Shown here: piece after piece, positions 1-11,860 of the stretch | Layout of the letters: the number at the start of each line of letters is the position of its first letter | Position numbering within the stretch: the stretch's first letter is position 1 | Origin: Byssochlamys sp. IMV 00236 | Lineage: Eukaryota > Ascomycota > Eurotiomycetes > Eurotiales > Thermoascaceae | Length of the DNA: 64,000 nucleotides | Direction: 5' to 3' | Assembly: GCA_001931875.2 (NCBI GenBank) | Contig: MSJH02000809.1 | Span: 186,001 to 250,000 of the forward strand | The notes under the pieces: model-generated | The model's input: the letters and a program-made list of their open reading frames with translations, nothing else | What the model was told of the DNA's origin: nothing | The model's database searches: none | Translations under genes and position numbers: made by a program

Positions 1-3000
1 CAGAATCGACTCCCCGCATCCCCCAGGAAAGTGAGGACAATGAAGTGCGGCCAGTGACCCCTCAGAATGGTCAAGATGCAGTGGATGGTGAAAAAGTGCC
101 TTTGTCCCCCTCTGCGGCGCAGGCGCAGACGCCGCGAAGGAACCGCTTCAGCCTGATGAGGTTCCGTCATGCATCTGATCCACAACTGTCCTCTTCTTAT
201 ACTCGGGCAGGCGAAGATGTGCCTCCAGTGCCTCCCATGCCACGTAAGTTTTTTTTTTTTGAAGATCAACGACTATCCAGGAAATTCCCCGCAGCTCTGG
301 GAGACTGACTGCTGACGATTTGCCGCCGAACGACATAGCTCCTACGATTATTACGACAGCTCCTACGAACCATACCATTGAACAACCGACGAAGCGGAAA
401 AACAAGATCAAACTGCTCCCTCGATCCAAGAAAGCTTCTTTGGAGGACCTGACTCTTAAGGCAAGCGAGGGGAACCTTGACCGCAATGCTAGGCCAGCCA
501 ATTCGGGGAGAGGATCGACGGACTCTCAGATAGGTAATTCAGGTCTTGGGACATCCAGCACTAACGGAGAAGAACCCGGTCGATTGTCAATTACGTCTCT
601 GCGGAGTGGAGGAGGTCGTGGTCACACCACTGATTCTAATCGTTCTTCGACAATCCAGGATCCAAGGTTCTCCGAGTCCTCGCAGTCAGAGGCAAGCTCT
701 GGGGAGCCTAAGATCTATCGCTCTAGCTCACGGAATGATGATCAGAATACATCTGCTGCTAGCAAATTATTCCGTCTGCCGCGCATGAAGAAGTCTCGTG
801 GTCCCCTCTTTCCTCTACCGATGAAGATGAACCCTACAGATTCACCCCAGCAGCGGCCTGGCAATGGATCGGACAACGGCAAGCCAACTTCCAAAAAGAA
901 AGACTCTGCAGACATTGTTCAAAAAGGCGTCGGTTCGATTCCTCCCCCTGAGGACCAAATTACGCCTCTCCCTTCTCCCAGCCACTCAACTGTAGGGTTA
1001 TCATCCCCGCGATCTGGGGCACCGCCTCTATTAAGGAACGACTCTACGACCTCTGCACGCTCTGCACAATCTGCATCGTCATTGAAAGGCCAGAATGGCC
1101 GCCCCCGTCGGGGTAGATCGTCTACGCTGGGCTCCGTAGTAGACGAACAACGTCAGCCACCGACCAATCTCCCCTCATCAGGTCGAAATTCAACGTCCAC
1201 AAGTGGCCGGAAAAGCTTTGGGGATCTATTCAACTTGTCTCAGCGTCTGAGGCAGAATTCAGAACCTCCTCTTCCTAACAACAGCTCGCCCGCCACTCCC
1301 ATATCATATTCCAAACCGGGATCATTCTGCTTTACACGCGATGTCGTCAACTGTCCAGAACGGGAAGAAGGCGATACACCTGCTACATACCTCTCTCGGC
1401 TGGAGGAAGCAGTGCGTAGAGGTGCGATAGCTGGTATTCTATCGCAGTCCAGTGACGACTTCTACAAGACCGCGTTGCGCCGATACATGCGAAGCTTTGC
1501 ATTTTTTGGTGATCCGATCGACATGGCTTTGCGTAAGCTTCTGATGGAGGTGGAATTGCCGAAGGAAACACAACAGATCGATAGAGTGCTCCAGGGATTT
1601 GCCGATAGATATCATGAGTGCAACCCGGGCATATTCGCATCAACAGGTATGCCCGTTAGCCTCTTATCATGGGGACCAGATTGACTAATCATATCGCTTA
1701 CAGATCAAGCCTACTTCATTGCGTTTTCGATTCTGATACTGCACACAGATGTGTTCAACAAAAATAACAAACGCAAGATGCAGAAGCACGATTACGTCAA
1801 GAATACTCGTGGTGAAGGTGTAGCGGATGAGATCTTGGAATGTTTCTATGATAATATTGCCTATACACCTTTCATTCATGTCGAGGATGAACTCAATCTC
1901 AACGGACGTCATCTAAATAAGCCTCGGAGGGGTTTGCTGAAGACCGCCAGTACGGATCACCTGTCGCGTGTCTCCAGCCAGCCCGTGGATCCATATGCCC
2001 TCATTCTTGAAGGAAAACTCGATACGCTGAGGCCAACACTTAAGGACGTGATGAATTTGGAAGATACTTACAGTTGTACTGGGTCTAGCGGCCCACCAAA
2101 TATGGATAGCCTACATCAAGCATTCTCCAAATCTGCTATTCTGCAAATCGTCTCGGCTCGATCACGCCCAGATGCCTTTATGACCCCATCTAGTATCGGC
2201 AACCCAGCCGATTCTCATCCTGGCCTTGTGGACATCAAGGTAGCAAAGGTCGGCCTTCTTTGGCGGAAGGATCCGAAAAAGAAGAAGACGAGATCGCCGT
2301 GGCAAGAATGGGGTGCCCTTCTGACTTTCTCCCAGCTTTACTTCTTCAAAGACGTCAACTGGGCGAAATCCTTGATTTCGCAATATGACGCGCAGAAAGC
2401 AGAGGGACGTCGAGGACCTGTTGTCTTCACGCCGCCTCTCGCTGATTTCAAGCCAGATGGAATCATGTCCACAGATGATGCTCTGGCTTTATTGGATTCG
2501 AGCTATAAGAAACATAAGCATGCGTTTCTTCTAATCCGGCATAACGCACTTGAGGAGACGTTCCTGGCAAATAGCGAAGCAGACATGAATGATTGGGTTG
2601 CAAAGCTTAACTACGCTGCAGCTTTGAGAACGACCGGTGTGCGGATGAAAGGAATGACTGGCACCAGTTACGAGGGTCAACGTCGTAGAGTCAGTCGTAT
2701 GGGATCAGTCGCATCGGCCACCTCAGTTCAGTCTGCTGAAGCTGCAGCGGCGCCCGAGTCAACTGCTAGTGCGCATCTTGCAGAGGAAGTTTCAGCGGCA
2801 CGTAAGCAGCTGATGGCTCAAAGGATCCAGGAGGCCAATGAGAGATTATTCACTTGTCAGAGACAGCTGGACGATCTCCTGAGAAATGCTAGACATTTGC
2901 AGGTGTTGACACCCGTCCATAACAGGGCAAGAGAGAATGTCATCCTGGCTGCGGGACGTATGGCAGCAAAACTAAAATGGATGAGGCTGGACATTTGGCG

Positions 3001-4237
3001 CACTAAGTGCTACAGAGAATTTCTCATCCTCGACATGGGTGAGGAGAAGGACTATTTTGGAGCCTGGGGGAAGTTGGAGTTTACGTCTGTGGCTAATGCT
3101 ACAGCAGCAACCGAAAGCCAGCCATCCGCAGCGAAAAGTCCGACTGTCGCTCCTGATTCCCCAAAGACCGATACCCACGGTATCGTCTCACCGTCCTCTC
3201 CTGAGAGACCACCGACACCTGACAATCTATCTTTGGTGCCCTCGAGAGACCTACGTAGGGCGAGTATCGGCACATCGGTTGTTTCGGCGGAGCGGGCTCC
3301 CATCAACAGACAGTCTTCTCTGCCTGGTGCTAAAGACCGAGTCTCGTTACAAGATTCTATGACTGGCAAGCTTAAGCGTGAATCTTCTGTTCAGAGCGGC
3401 GGAAGCAGGACAGATGCTAGTGTCGACGGGGAGGAGCGCATCCTCAGAGAAGCTGGTCTTCTTCCGGTTGACAGCGCCAGTGGCATCCCTGATACCCAGA
3501 CTCTAGCCAGTGATGCCGGAGCGGACAAGAGAGATGGATCTATCGGTACAGCTTCTGGCGAGCATCGTGGTCGCACCCACCGGAGCCTGCATCGTACCCT
3601 CAGGGACTCTCACCATGGCTCGCAGCACCAAAGGGTCAAGAAAGGACACGAGTCTAGTTCCTCCGTTCCGGTCCCGGACGAGAGTCATTCTCAAGCAGAG
3701 AGTGAGGGGCTATCCAGGAAAGAACCCAGTTTCACTGTGCATGGCAAGAAAGCCTCCGTGATTACATTTGGGTCTGAGTGGCAGAATATGTCACCGGAGG
3801 AGCGATTGAAACTGCGAAAGCCACCGGCTGCAGATGAGTCGAGAGCTAGCGATATACCACTCGCTGATGGCACAGAATCGATGTTTGCCGGGTCCATGAA
3901 TGGCGGGCGACCTAACTCGCTGCGGAGTGCAAGCACTACGACTGCCCGAAGTTTCCGTGCCCATGAAGAATCTTCGAAGGATATACCATCGCTCCCTCCG
4001 CTAGGAGAACTTGAGAAAAGAACATCCACAGCTTTCGATGATGGAATGAAAACAAAGGATACCGCTGCCTCTATGGAGGCCATTTCGCCCCTCTCTTCCG
4101 CCCCGGAGAGCAATGAGCGCAACACGCCATTAAAGATAGAAAGCAATGCTTTATCAGGAGAAGAAACACCAATCGATCACAATATGTCCCAGGAAAAGCT
4201 ATCACCTGGCCCGCATCATCAGGCTGTGAGTGCGTAG
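1..4237 (+). CDS. Arf guanine-nucleotide exchange factor, Sec7 + PH domains (5' partial)
   Basis: Exons 1-243, 339-1646 and 1704-4237; both joins keep frame, and about 1360 residues are visible with the true start left of the window. The Sec7 domain is encoded by about 1340-1900 and is split by the second intron; across the join it reads DQAYFIAFSILILHTDVF, a hallmark Sec7 stretch. The catalytic glutamate finger is present in PKETQQIDR. A PH domain follows (about 2230-2620), with a coiled-coil-like stretch at 2780-3030 and long Ser/Pro-rich disordered N- and C-terminal regions. Sec7 proteins load GTP on Arf GTPases to drive vesicle budding. The Sec7-then-PH order resembles yeast Syt1 / fission yeast Sec74 rather than the large Golgi Sec7 or Gea proteins; that assignment is inference from layout. 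Confidence 0.9.
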
Positions 4238-6017
4238 TGTACTTTTGGGCGTCGTCTTCTACAACCGACTATTTGCTTTCCTCTCTTCCGCAACGTCATC
4301 CACTCTGAAACCCGCAATACGTTACGCTGATACCCAATATTCTCTGTTTAATTTTTCTTATGTTTCTCGAGCCCGTCGACTTACTCTGACTATGGCTCAT
4401 CTCTCGCTTTTCGTTGTACATTTTTCACGAGGATACCCGAGTTTCTGCTAGGGCACACCATCCACCACATCTATTGGGCTGCTAACACCGACTCTTCATC
4501 GCTTTTTCTTTTCACATTTCACGAATTCTCCATGCTTCGTGCCTCACGGGTTTACTCTATTGCAGAAGCTTAACGCTGAGACCAAAAATGTGTACATTAC
4601 ATCAAACCAGACACGTACGTTTCTGTTGGAGTGTCCGTCTTCTCTCTCTCTTTTTCTCCTATAATCTTGTTTCCCTTTTTGTTGTACAGAATTTGGTTTT
4701 TCCCAAGGCCGGGAGGGGGTGGTGCATGATTTCCGTCCACAAGGGAAGAGAGGAACTCAACGAAAAGCGAAAAACATTTTCACCCTGCGGCATCTACTAG
4801 GGTATCCTGCAAAGAGAATGCCATGTTCGCAAGGACATTAGATCAATAGTAAATAGTCGATTCAAACTACTACTTCTCAAAGTCTGCCTTCCTAGCGATG
4901 AGTAATCAGGAGTACGGATAGATATGTATCTTCGCTCATCCTGCTTGTAGTTCACACATTGATAATGCTTTTACCTAGCAAATTTGAACCGTATGATACC
5001 CCTTGGAATATCTACTACCATTATCACTTTCTCTCTCTCTCTTGTGCTGTACTGTACTGACCGCGACCCAAGAGCCCCGTCTTGATCGTCAACAAGCTAT
5101 GGACTAATTCTCCTGCTCTTCCTGATCTGTTCGGAGAGTTACTAGAGAACTAGTATGAAGTTCATAGAAAAGCGGACAGACAGTTTCTAGACCCATCTTT
5201 TCCAGTAATCTCCGGCCATTATTGCAGGCTTCTAAAGAACCAGGAATACTCATCCTTATAATAAATAAATAAATACTACAAGAAATATCCGCTCATTAAG
5301 AATGTTAACCCTACCTTGAAGAACATGCAAGATAATAATGAAATCAGAAAAGAAAGAACACATACTCTTACTCTGGAGTCTCTATATTCCAGGCTCCAAA
5401 GTAAAAGACCAAGAGTGTTAACCCCCGTTAAAACAAGTGAGAGATAATTGTTTGGACCCGCTTCTACCACAGCACAGCACAGCGGAGCAGAGGCGGAGCG
5501 GAGCCTGGCTGGGTAGTAGTAGTAGTAGCACACGACAACAGAAAGGAATCACACGCAAAAAAAACACGTCCAATATTTACCTATTCTCTCTTTATTCCCC
5601 TTTCTTTCTTCTCTGTCTGCAGCAGAGAACTTGTGCTCAACCCCTTTCCTTTCAAAAACTCTCTTTCCTGATGGTTCAGTTCATTGCTGTTCCCTCCTGG
5701 CTGTATGTTGCACCTGTTAATGACTCCTGAGGAGGTTTATTAATATATGAAGAGAGGTTAACTGATTCTGTGATAGGAAAGTCTTCTGGTTTCGCTGTAG
5801 ATCTGTTGTCTCTTGCCTTTTTGGAAAAGTACGTGCAGCTGAAGATTCGCTGCAGCTTTTTGTGATAGCTTCACTAAGACGCTGAAAAGGTTAGTTTGTT
5901 TTGTTCTCTTTTTTCCTCTAGGCACTTTGCTGGACTTGTTTGAGCTGTGGAGGAGCTCTGTTGTATGGTTGAAGGTTGCTAACATGTCATAACTCTAGAT
6001 CTATTAGTTAGGTCTTC
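4238..6017. other. Intergenic, 1.8 kb; simple repeats only
   Basis: 3' flank of the Sec7 gene and 5' flank of the SET gene. It holds pyrimidine-rich stretches (about 4635-4660, 5030-5042), a short AAAT run near 5263-5276 and a GTA microsatellite at about 5513-5528. Open frames here are short, without recognisable domains, and look like chance. Confidence 0.6.
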
Positions 6018-7444
6018 ATGATGTCACGTGAGTATAATATTGTCCTCCCATGAGTGAATCAGAGATTATGACAGGATGGGTGGATGGAAATGAGACAACG
6101 TGATCTGGGTTTGCTAACAGACCGCTTGGCTTTATAGACGCTGAAGGGCCAGCTGAGGCTGGTGAGGCAGCACAATGGGAGAAGCCTTTCATAAAGACGT
6201 TCATTAGCGAAGGCAGAGGCATGGGCCTGAAGGCCACATCGGACCTCGCGGCGGGGACCCTGCTCATTAATGAGCAGGTCATCGCCGTCTTCGGGGAAGA
6301 GAGAGTCAAGTCTGTGACCAACCCACGCGAATATAACCAGCTCGTGGCCAGTAAGGTCAAGGCGATGGGCGGAAATGAATTTGCTCGTCAATTCATGACG
6401 CTCCCCAACAAGCATAGAGACGCGTACCAAGGCTTCAAGAACGTCTTCGGAGGAGTTATCGAGACATGTCATTTCCCAGCGAACCTTGACGACAATCCAG
6501 CTGCTGTTGTCGGTCTTGATTCTGCTTATCTGAACCATTCGTGCATTCCGAATGTCGTTGTGAGTTTCTTGACGCCTGAGGACATCTATGGCGAGCATGC
6601 ACAGCAGCACCCTGATGAATACTGGCTCAGAGCATACACCTGCGTTGGTGTCGCTGAGGGCGAGGAGCTAGCTGCCGCGTACAGCCATTTGAATGTTCCC
6701 TCTGCCATAAGAAAGGCGAGACTGAAGGGATTCTACGGCTTTTCCTGTTGCTGCAAGCATTGCGAGGCACCAGATCCTGAAGTAGACGGGTTCCTGGACG
6801 TGTATGGAAAGATCGAACGCACAGTCATCCAGCCCAACGTCATCGACAATGAGCCTGCTGCGGCTCTCGAAGCAGCGTACGATCTCGGAATCGGCATGAC
6901 TTCTGTGGGTATCTTCGACTATCGTTACGCCACACTCTGGGAACAGTGTGCCGTTATTTGCGCCTGGCATTCCGATGAAGGTCGCGCTATGTTCTTTGCC
7001 GGTAGAGCGCATGCTACTTATGAACTGATCGAAGGTCCGGACGGCCGCAACAGCAGAAGACTTTGGATCTGGAGGAGTAATATCAAAGGACTCCCTGGGT
7101 ACGGAGCCTCTAAGAGAGGAAAGTCAAGCGAAATGGAGGCAAAACTGCTTATTTTCAACCCGAGACAGCAGGCGCAGATGCTATTCATGCTTGGTGCAAA
7201 TAAGAATGAATACATAAGGCTCAGCGATTATTTCGGGCTCATCGGGCAAGGAGAAGATCAAACCTTCGGCTGGAGCGTCAGAAAGCAGGACGACGGCGAG
7301 GAAGAACAGACCGCAGAGGAACTTGAAGCTCTTCTGAAAGACTTGGAAGACGAGAAGAAGGAATACGACCAGGGAAGACTGGCGAAGGACAAGGAGAAAT
7401 CCAAAGGCAAGAAAAAGAACAAGGGAAAGAAGGCAAAGCACTAG
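6018..7444 (+). CDS. SET-domain protein (SMYD-like lysine methyltransferase family)
   Basis: Proposed exons 6018-6027 and 6138-7444 (438 aa). Frame 2 is closed by a TGA at 6101, so coding before 6138 must be spliced. ATG 6018 gives a 10-nt first exon, a GTGAGT donor, a TGCTAAC branch site and a TAG acceptor, producing MMSHAEGPAEAG before the SET domain. SET motifs are visible: GRGMGLKATSDLAAGTLL at the start, YLNHSCIPNV in the middle, GEEL near the end, then the post-SET cysteines CCCKHC. The C-terminal ~50 residues are Lys/Glu-rich and probably nuclear-directing or disordered. The family transfers methyl groups from S-adenosylmethionine to lysines of histones or other proteins; the substrate is unknown. 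The first exon is the uncertain part. Confidence 0.8.
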
Positions 7445-8010
7445 CTACCTAGGTAAGGATCTAGCCAGGATACTCCTTGGATGTTGAATTCGAATTCTTG
7501 TGCTTGGAACTATGATTCATTGGAAGACGGACACTAGGAAGAGGTTGCAACCATAGGTTGACTGACAGTCCTGGGTGCTTCTACTGTCATTTCCTATACT
7601 AGTCAGTGTTTGCATATGAAGGGGCAAGATATGAGCGGAGCGGAGAATCAGGGCGGAAAAGAAGAAGAAGAAGGTTGTTTTGACGGCGGAAACGTGATTA
7701 TGTCATGGCGTCGGAGCTGCGAGCGCATCTCATCTCAGTCTCGTCTAGACTAGGAACTGTTCGTCTTTTGCCTTCACGCTCTGATCTCTGGAGATAATCA
7801 ATCTTGCACTTATTTCCCCCATGGACGTATGATGTGATTAGAATAATTCCAAAATTCGAGCTTTTCTTTGAGCAATCGCCGCATTCAACGACCCCGGACG
7901 TCATTTGCGAAAGTCTCCTCCGAGCTCCGCGCACCCCTCTACTTAACCAGCACCTACAGCTAGGTGGTAGCTTCTTTCTCTTCTTCATACGTTCAGAATA
8001 GATCACAAAT
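7445..8010. other. Intergenic, 0.57 kb
   Basis: Between the SET gene and the NOSIP-like gene on the same strand. No RNA gene or repeat recognised; it presumably holds the 3' UTR of the first gene and the promoter of the second. Confidence 0.5.
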
Positions 8011-9325
8011 ATGGCGCACTCTAAACGCAACACCTCCCTCCCTCACTTCACCTCCTATGAGCGCGACCTCCTTCGCACAACCTGGGGTACGCAACGCACT
8101 CGATTATCCCGCGACTCTTTCCTGCCGTTCGGATCATGTCGTCTCTGTCTAGAACCAGCGCGACCTCCAGTCGTGGCCTGTGCTACAAATGGCGATCTAT
8201 TCTGTCGCGAATGCGCAATCAACGACCTCCTAGCGCAACGGAAAGAGATCAAGCGTCTAGAGCGTGAGCGCGAGGAAGCGCGACGACGACTCGAGGAAGA
8301 GGAGGCCCTCACACTGGAAGAGGCGCGGACACGGGAGTTACGGGAATTTGAGCTTGTCAGTATGGGATTGGAGGCAACGAATGGAGCTGCAGGCAAGAAG
8401 CGCAAGGCGGAGGAATCAGAGGCGATAGCTGCGTTTCGACAACGGGAAGTGGAAATAGACGGGAAACGAAGAAAGGTCTTTGAGCTGAATGAGGAGGAAA
8501 TGAAACGGGCTGCGAGATTGGAGCAAGAGAGGCTGAAAAGTGAGCTGAAGAAAGAGAAGGTTCGTTTTGGATTTTGTCCTGTTGATTCCCCTCTGGTATA
8601 TATATATTATATATATATACTTTGGGCTAACAGCGTATTGTCAGTTGGAAAACAAATCTGCTCTCCCTTCATTCTGGGTGCCATCACAGACTCCAGACAC
8701 CAACGCCTTCGAGGCCGCGGCCTCTAAACCCGTCAAACTCGCCCCAATATGTCCTGGCTCAGGAGAGAGCAACCGCCATACATACTCCTTGAAGCTCCTA
8801 GTCGACGTCCATTTCACGGAAGAGAAAGCAGACGATGGCAGCGATAAGCTTCAGCGCGTGTGTCCATCCTGCAAGAAGGCCCTAACTAACGGCCTGAAGG
8901 CAATGCGTATGTTCATCTATCTATTATTCCCAGTATCCACCCATGATTGCAAAATCTAACCAGATCTAGTAACAAAACCCTGCGGTCACGTCATCTGCTT
9001 TCCCTGCGTCCAGAAGTTCATGATGCCCCAACTTCATAATACGGCTCCTGACCCGCACGCCTCCAAGGAACAGCAAGACGCTGACGCCGCTCGCCGCGGC
9101 AAGATGCTCTGCTACGTCTGCGAGGCGGACGTCACGCCTGAACCCCGTAGCAGCGCCAACGGGAAGGAGGACGAGAATGGGAACGGAAAACACAAAAAGA
9201 AAAGCAAGGATAAAGAGAACGGCAAGATCGGCAGGGGCGTCGTTGAGATTACTTCCGAGGGAACGGGATTTGCCGGCGGAGGAGTAAATATGGCGAAGAA
9301 GGTGGGTGTGGCGTTTCAGTGTTAG
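8011..9325 (+). CDS. NOSIP-family RING/U-box protein
   Basis: Exons 8011-8559, 8645-8906 and 8970-9325 (388 aa); the last acceptor could be 6 nt earlier (8964) with frame unchanged. The N-terminus MAHSKRNTSLPHFTSYER matches the NOSIP family start. A split zinc-binding module follows: CRLC near residue 50, then CATNGDLFCRECAI, a long charged coiled coil (about 85-185), and a second C-terminal cluster VCPSCKK, KPCGHVICFPCV and LCYVCEADV. NOSIP proteins are nuclear E3 ubiquitin ligases associated with the spliceosome. Intron 1 contains an AT dinucleotide run (about 8597-8620). The tail is Lys-rich. Confidence 0.88.
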
Positions 9326-9838
9326 GGGTGATAATGGCGGCATTATTAGCATGCATATACTGTCTTACTTTCTTATTGTTGATGTTCGCTTTTTCTTGTT
9401 ACGAACATTAAGGGGGGTGTATCATATAAAATACGCGCCTAAGGACAGCTCTGTTGCTGTGTCTTGATGTATAGAATATGTGGAATCGAATGTTGCAGAT
9501 GGCCTCGGGATAATTTGAGGAATTGTTTGACCATTCTTACAAAGACATGACGAGACCAAGTCTTAAGAAATAGATAATAACTATAGACGTAATTTGATAT
9601 CAACGTTGTACGCTAATCACACACATCGCCAGAGTCTTCAACGACAAGGCCGAAACGGAGTATAATACTATAAACACTCTTAACTATGTAGCCATCATGC
9701 CCCATGCATAGATTCCCAACCTAAAGAATAAACGCCACGAAATATGTATGAGATGCCGCTGGGGGACGTATGATACAAGCGTCCATCCACTCTGTTGTAG
9801 TTGCTATCGATTCATCTGCCAAGCAGGGAGGAGGGTAT
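9326..9838. other. Intergenic between convergent genes, 0.5 kb
   Basis: Shared 3' flank of the NOSIP-like gene (+) and the nuclease gene (-). No feature recognised beyond AT-rich 3'-UTR-like sequence. Confidence 0.5.
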
Positions 9839-10858
9839 TTATCGCAGACCGGGCAGCGATTTCTTGGAGTTGTTGAATTCCCGAACGGTGATCTCGCACT
9901 TAACTTCCTGGCAGAGACGTTTCCTGCGGCTGGCGTCCAGCTTCGAGGCAAACTCGAGACCGCTGGCCCGCTCGACGGCCTCGAGGGGCACCTCGAAGTC
10001 GGAGAGGCTCTTGTCGTTGGGGATGCGAGCGTTGGGCAGGACGAACGCGCCCAGAGAGACCTTGCTTGAGGGGCTGTTCGTGCCGTCCTCCGCGTAGATG
10101 ACCTTGTAGAAGTGGGTAGGGACTGCGACAGAGGGCGGGTTTCCAATGACCTCGTAGCTGACGCGCCATTTTCCGTCTGGATCGCGGTGCGGGAGGTACA
10201 ACGGGCCGGTCACGATGCGGACGGACGGGTACTTCTGGGTCAGGTTGCGGCAGAAATCCTCGAAATGCGACCAGTAGTCACGGTTGAAGCCTTCGCCCAC
10301 CTGCGGACACATGTTGGTCAGGGCGAAGGTGGCATCCATGGCATCCTGCGACCATTTGGCGTCTGCGGCCGGCACCTGGTGGCCGCGGTCGTAACCGGAG
10401 CGGAAGTAGTCGGCCAACTTGGCGCGGAAGATGGTTGGAATGGTGGTATCCTCGACGAAGACGCTGTGTTTGCGATCTGCATTCTTCATGGAGAGGGAGT
10501 AGGGGGTGATGTGTTCGGCCACCCAGGACGGATTGCGGGTGCGACGGTCGTAGGCACCCGTCAGGGGCAGCGAGTTCAGAGGATCGTTCACGGGTCCGGG
10601 GAAGCCATATTGAAAGAGGCCTGTCGGATCAACAGGAGCAGCCGTCGAGATTTTCTGTGCGAGAGGAGGTGCTGTCGGCGGCGAGGGGAGCTTGCCAGCA
10701 GTTGGCGGAGCAGCCACGGGAGGCTTGGGTGCTTGTTGCTGCTGTTGCTGGAGCTGCTGCTGCTGCGAAGGGGACCTGAAGGAATAGAGGAGAGCAGTGG
10801 CACCAGCACCGGTGGCAGCACCAGCCGCGGCGATAATTGCAAAGGTGGCCTTCGACAT
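9839..10858 (-). CDS. nuc1: Mitochondrial DNA/RNA non-specific endonuclease Nuc1
   Basis: Single exon, 339 aa. The ATG at 10858 was chosen because it gives MSKATFAIIAAAGAATGAGA, a hydrophobic mitochondrial/inner-membrane anchor typical of Nuc1; further upstream codons add an unlikely extension. The nuclease active site DRGHQVPAADAKWSQ carries the catalytic His, followed by NMCPQVGEGFNRDYW with the metal-binding Asn. A short Gln-rich, then Pro/Ala-rich linker (from about residue 30) separates the anchor from the catalytic domain. Nuc1 (EndoG homologue) is the main mitochondrial nuclease and takes part in mtDNA turnover and cell death. The antisense 286-codon frame is a shadow. Confidence 0.93.
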   Translation of the reverse strand: MSKATFAIIAAAGAATGAGATALLYSFRSPSQQQQLQQQQQQAPKPPVAAPPTAGKLPSPPTAPPLAQKISTAAPVDPTGLFQYGFPGPVNDPLNSLPLTGAYDRRTRNPSWVAEHITPYSLSMKNADRKHSVFVEDTTIPTIFRAKLADYFRSGYDRGHQVPAADAKWSQDAMDATFALTNMCPQVGEGFNRDYWSHFEDFCRNLTQKYPSVRIVTGPLYLPHRDPDGKWRVSYEVIGNPPSVAVPTHFYKVIYAEDGTNSPSSKVSLGAFVLPNARIPNDKSLSDFEVPLEAVERASGLEFASKLDASRRKRLCQEVKCEITVREFNNSKKSLPGLR

Positions 10859-11860
10859 GGCGGATGCTGGTGTCTGTTGATTACCGCGATATGGAAGACA
10901 AGACGGCCAACTGAGCAGAGTGGCAGAGAGATGCGAGAAGAGAACGGAGGGCAATTTAATATATCTAATTAGATATTGAATAAAACAGCACCTAGCCCTG
11001 CTGGTCTCAGCTCCGTCCTCCGTTTGCCGTGTGCTGCGACGGAAGACTCTCGTTCGTCCTCGACTTCGTCAGGCGTTGCAGTCGCGTGAAGTTTTCTTTC
11101 CACAAAGAGGAAAATACATCCCCGACGCGCCGTGCAGCCAATCAGAAACCGTAGAGAGAGAGTAGTGGTCGATATGGTCTAAAAGAGAGCTGGCGGGGGA
11201 TAGATAGATGGGCGATTTATGGTATTCACGATCAATACGATCCAATACACTGGAATCAGTGCACAGAGGATACTACGGATACACTCTATATAAAAAAATG
11301 ATCGCCGCTGTTCTGTGCCTTGATCATCATTGCCTCTCTCTCTCTCTCTCTCCGGACCAACGAGATCATGGACAGTCTCGCTGACCACAGAGACAAGACC
11401 AGCAACAAAGAGGCTTTCAGTCGATACAGAAACCCCAAGCTGAGGTCTCTGGCAGACCTGAAACTGCGGTGACACTCTGCCGCGCGCCCTGAAGCTATTC
11501 CGGTGCTTTGTGATCAGTCTATCCTTTATTCTGCCTGGTTATTTATTATTATTTGCTGCTGCGCTGCTTCTCGCGGACCTTGGTGGAAAGCTTCGTCTAG
11601 CGCGGCGGATGATCGTCCAACAGGGAGAACTCGAGGTCAATATATATATGTGTTTATATTCATATATTTTATTCATACATATACAGACCATCCTTTAGCA
11701 TTCCTTCCAGCATGCTATCAGCTCTGTCCTGACCCTTTTTTTCTGTTTCCATCCTCCATCTTCCTCCCTTTGTCTTCTTCGCCCTCGATCAAGCTCCCCA
11801 GCGCTCTGACATCACCGCCCTGCTTCCTGCTCTCGAGTCGCAGCGTGAGCACCAGCAGCC
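10859..11860. other. Divergent intergenic region, 1.0 kb
   Basis: Lies between the starts of the nuclease gene (-) and the zinc transporter gene (+), so it must contain both promoters. A CT dinucleotide run occupies about 11334-11352 and TATA-rich sequence lies near 11285-11296 and 11638-11690. No coding sequence recognised. Confidence 0.55.

Noticed and set aside
10112..10972. 286-codon plus-strand frame antisense to the nuclease gene
   Set aside because: It mirrors the well-supported Nuc1 coding sequence and has no domain of its own.
11179..11475. Minus-strand frame of 98 codons in the divergent promoter region
   Set aside because: Overlaps a CT repeat and has no protein-like pattern.
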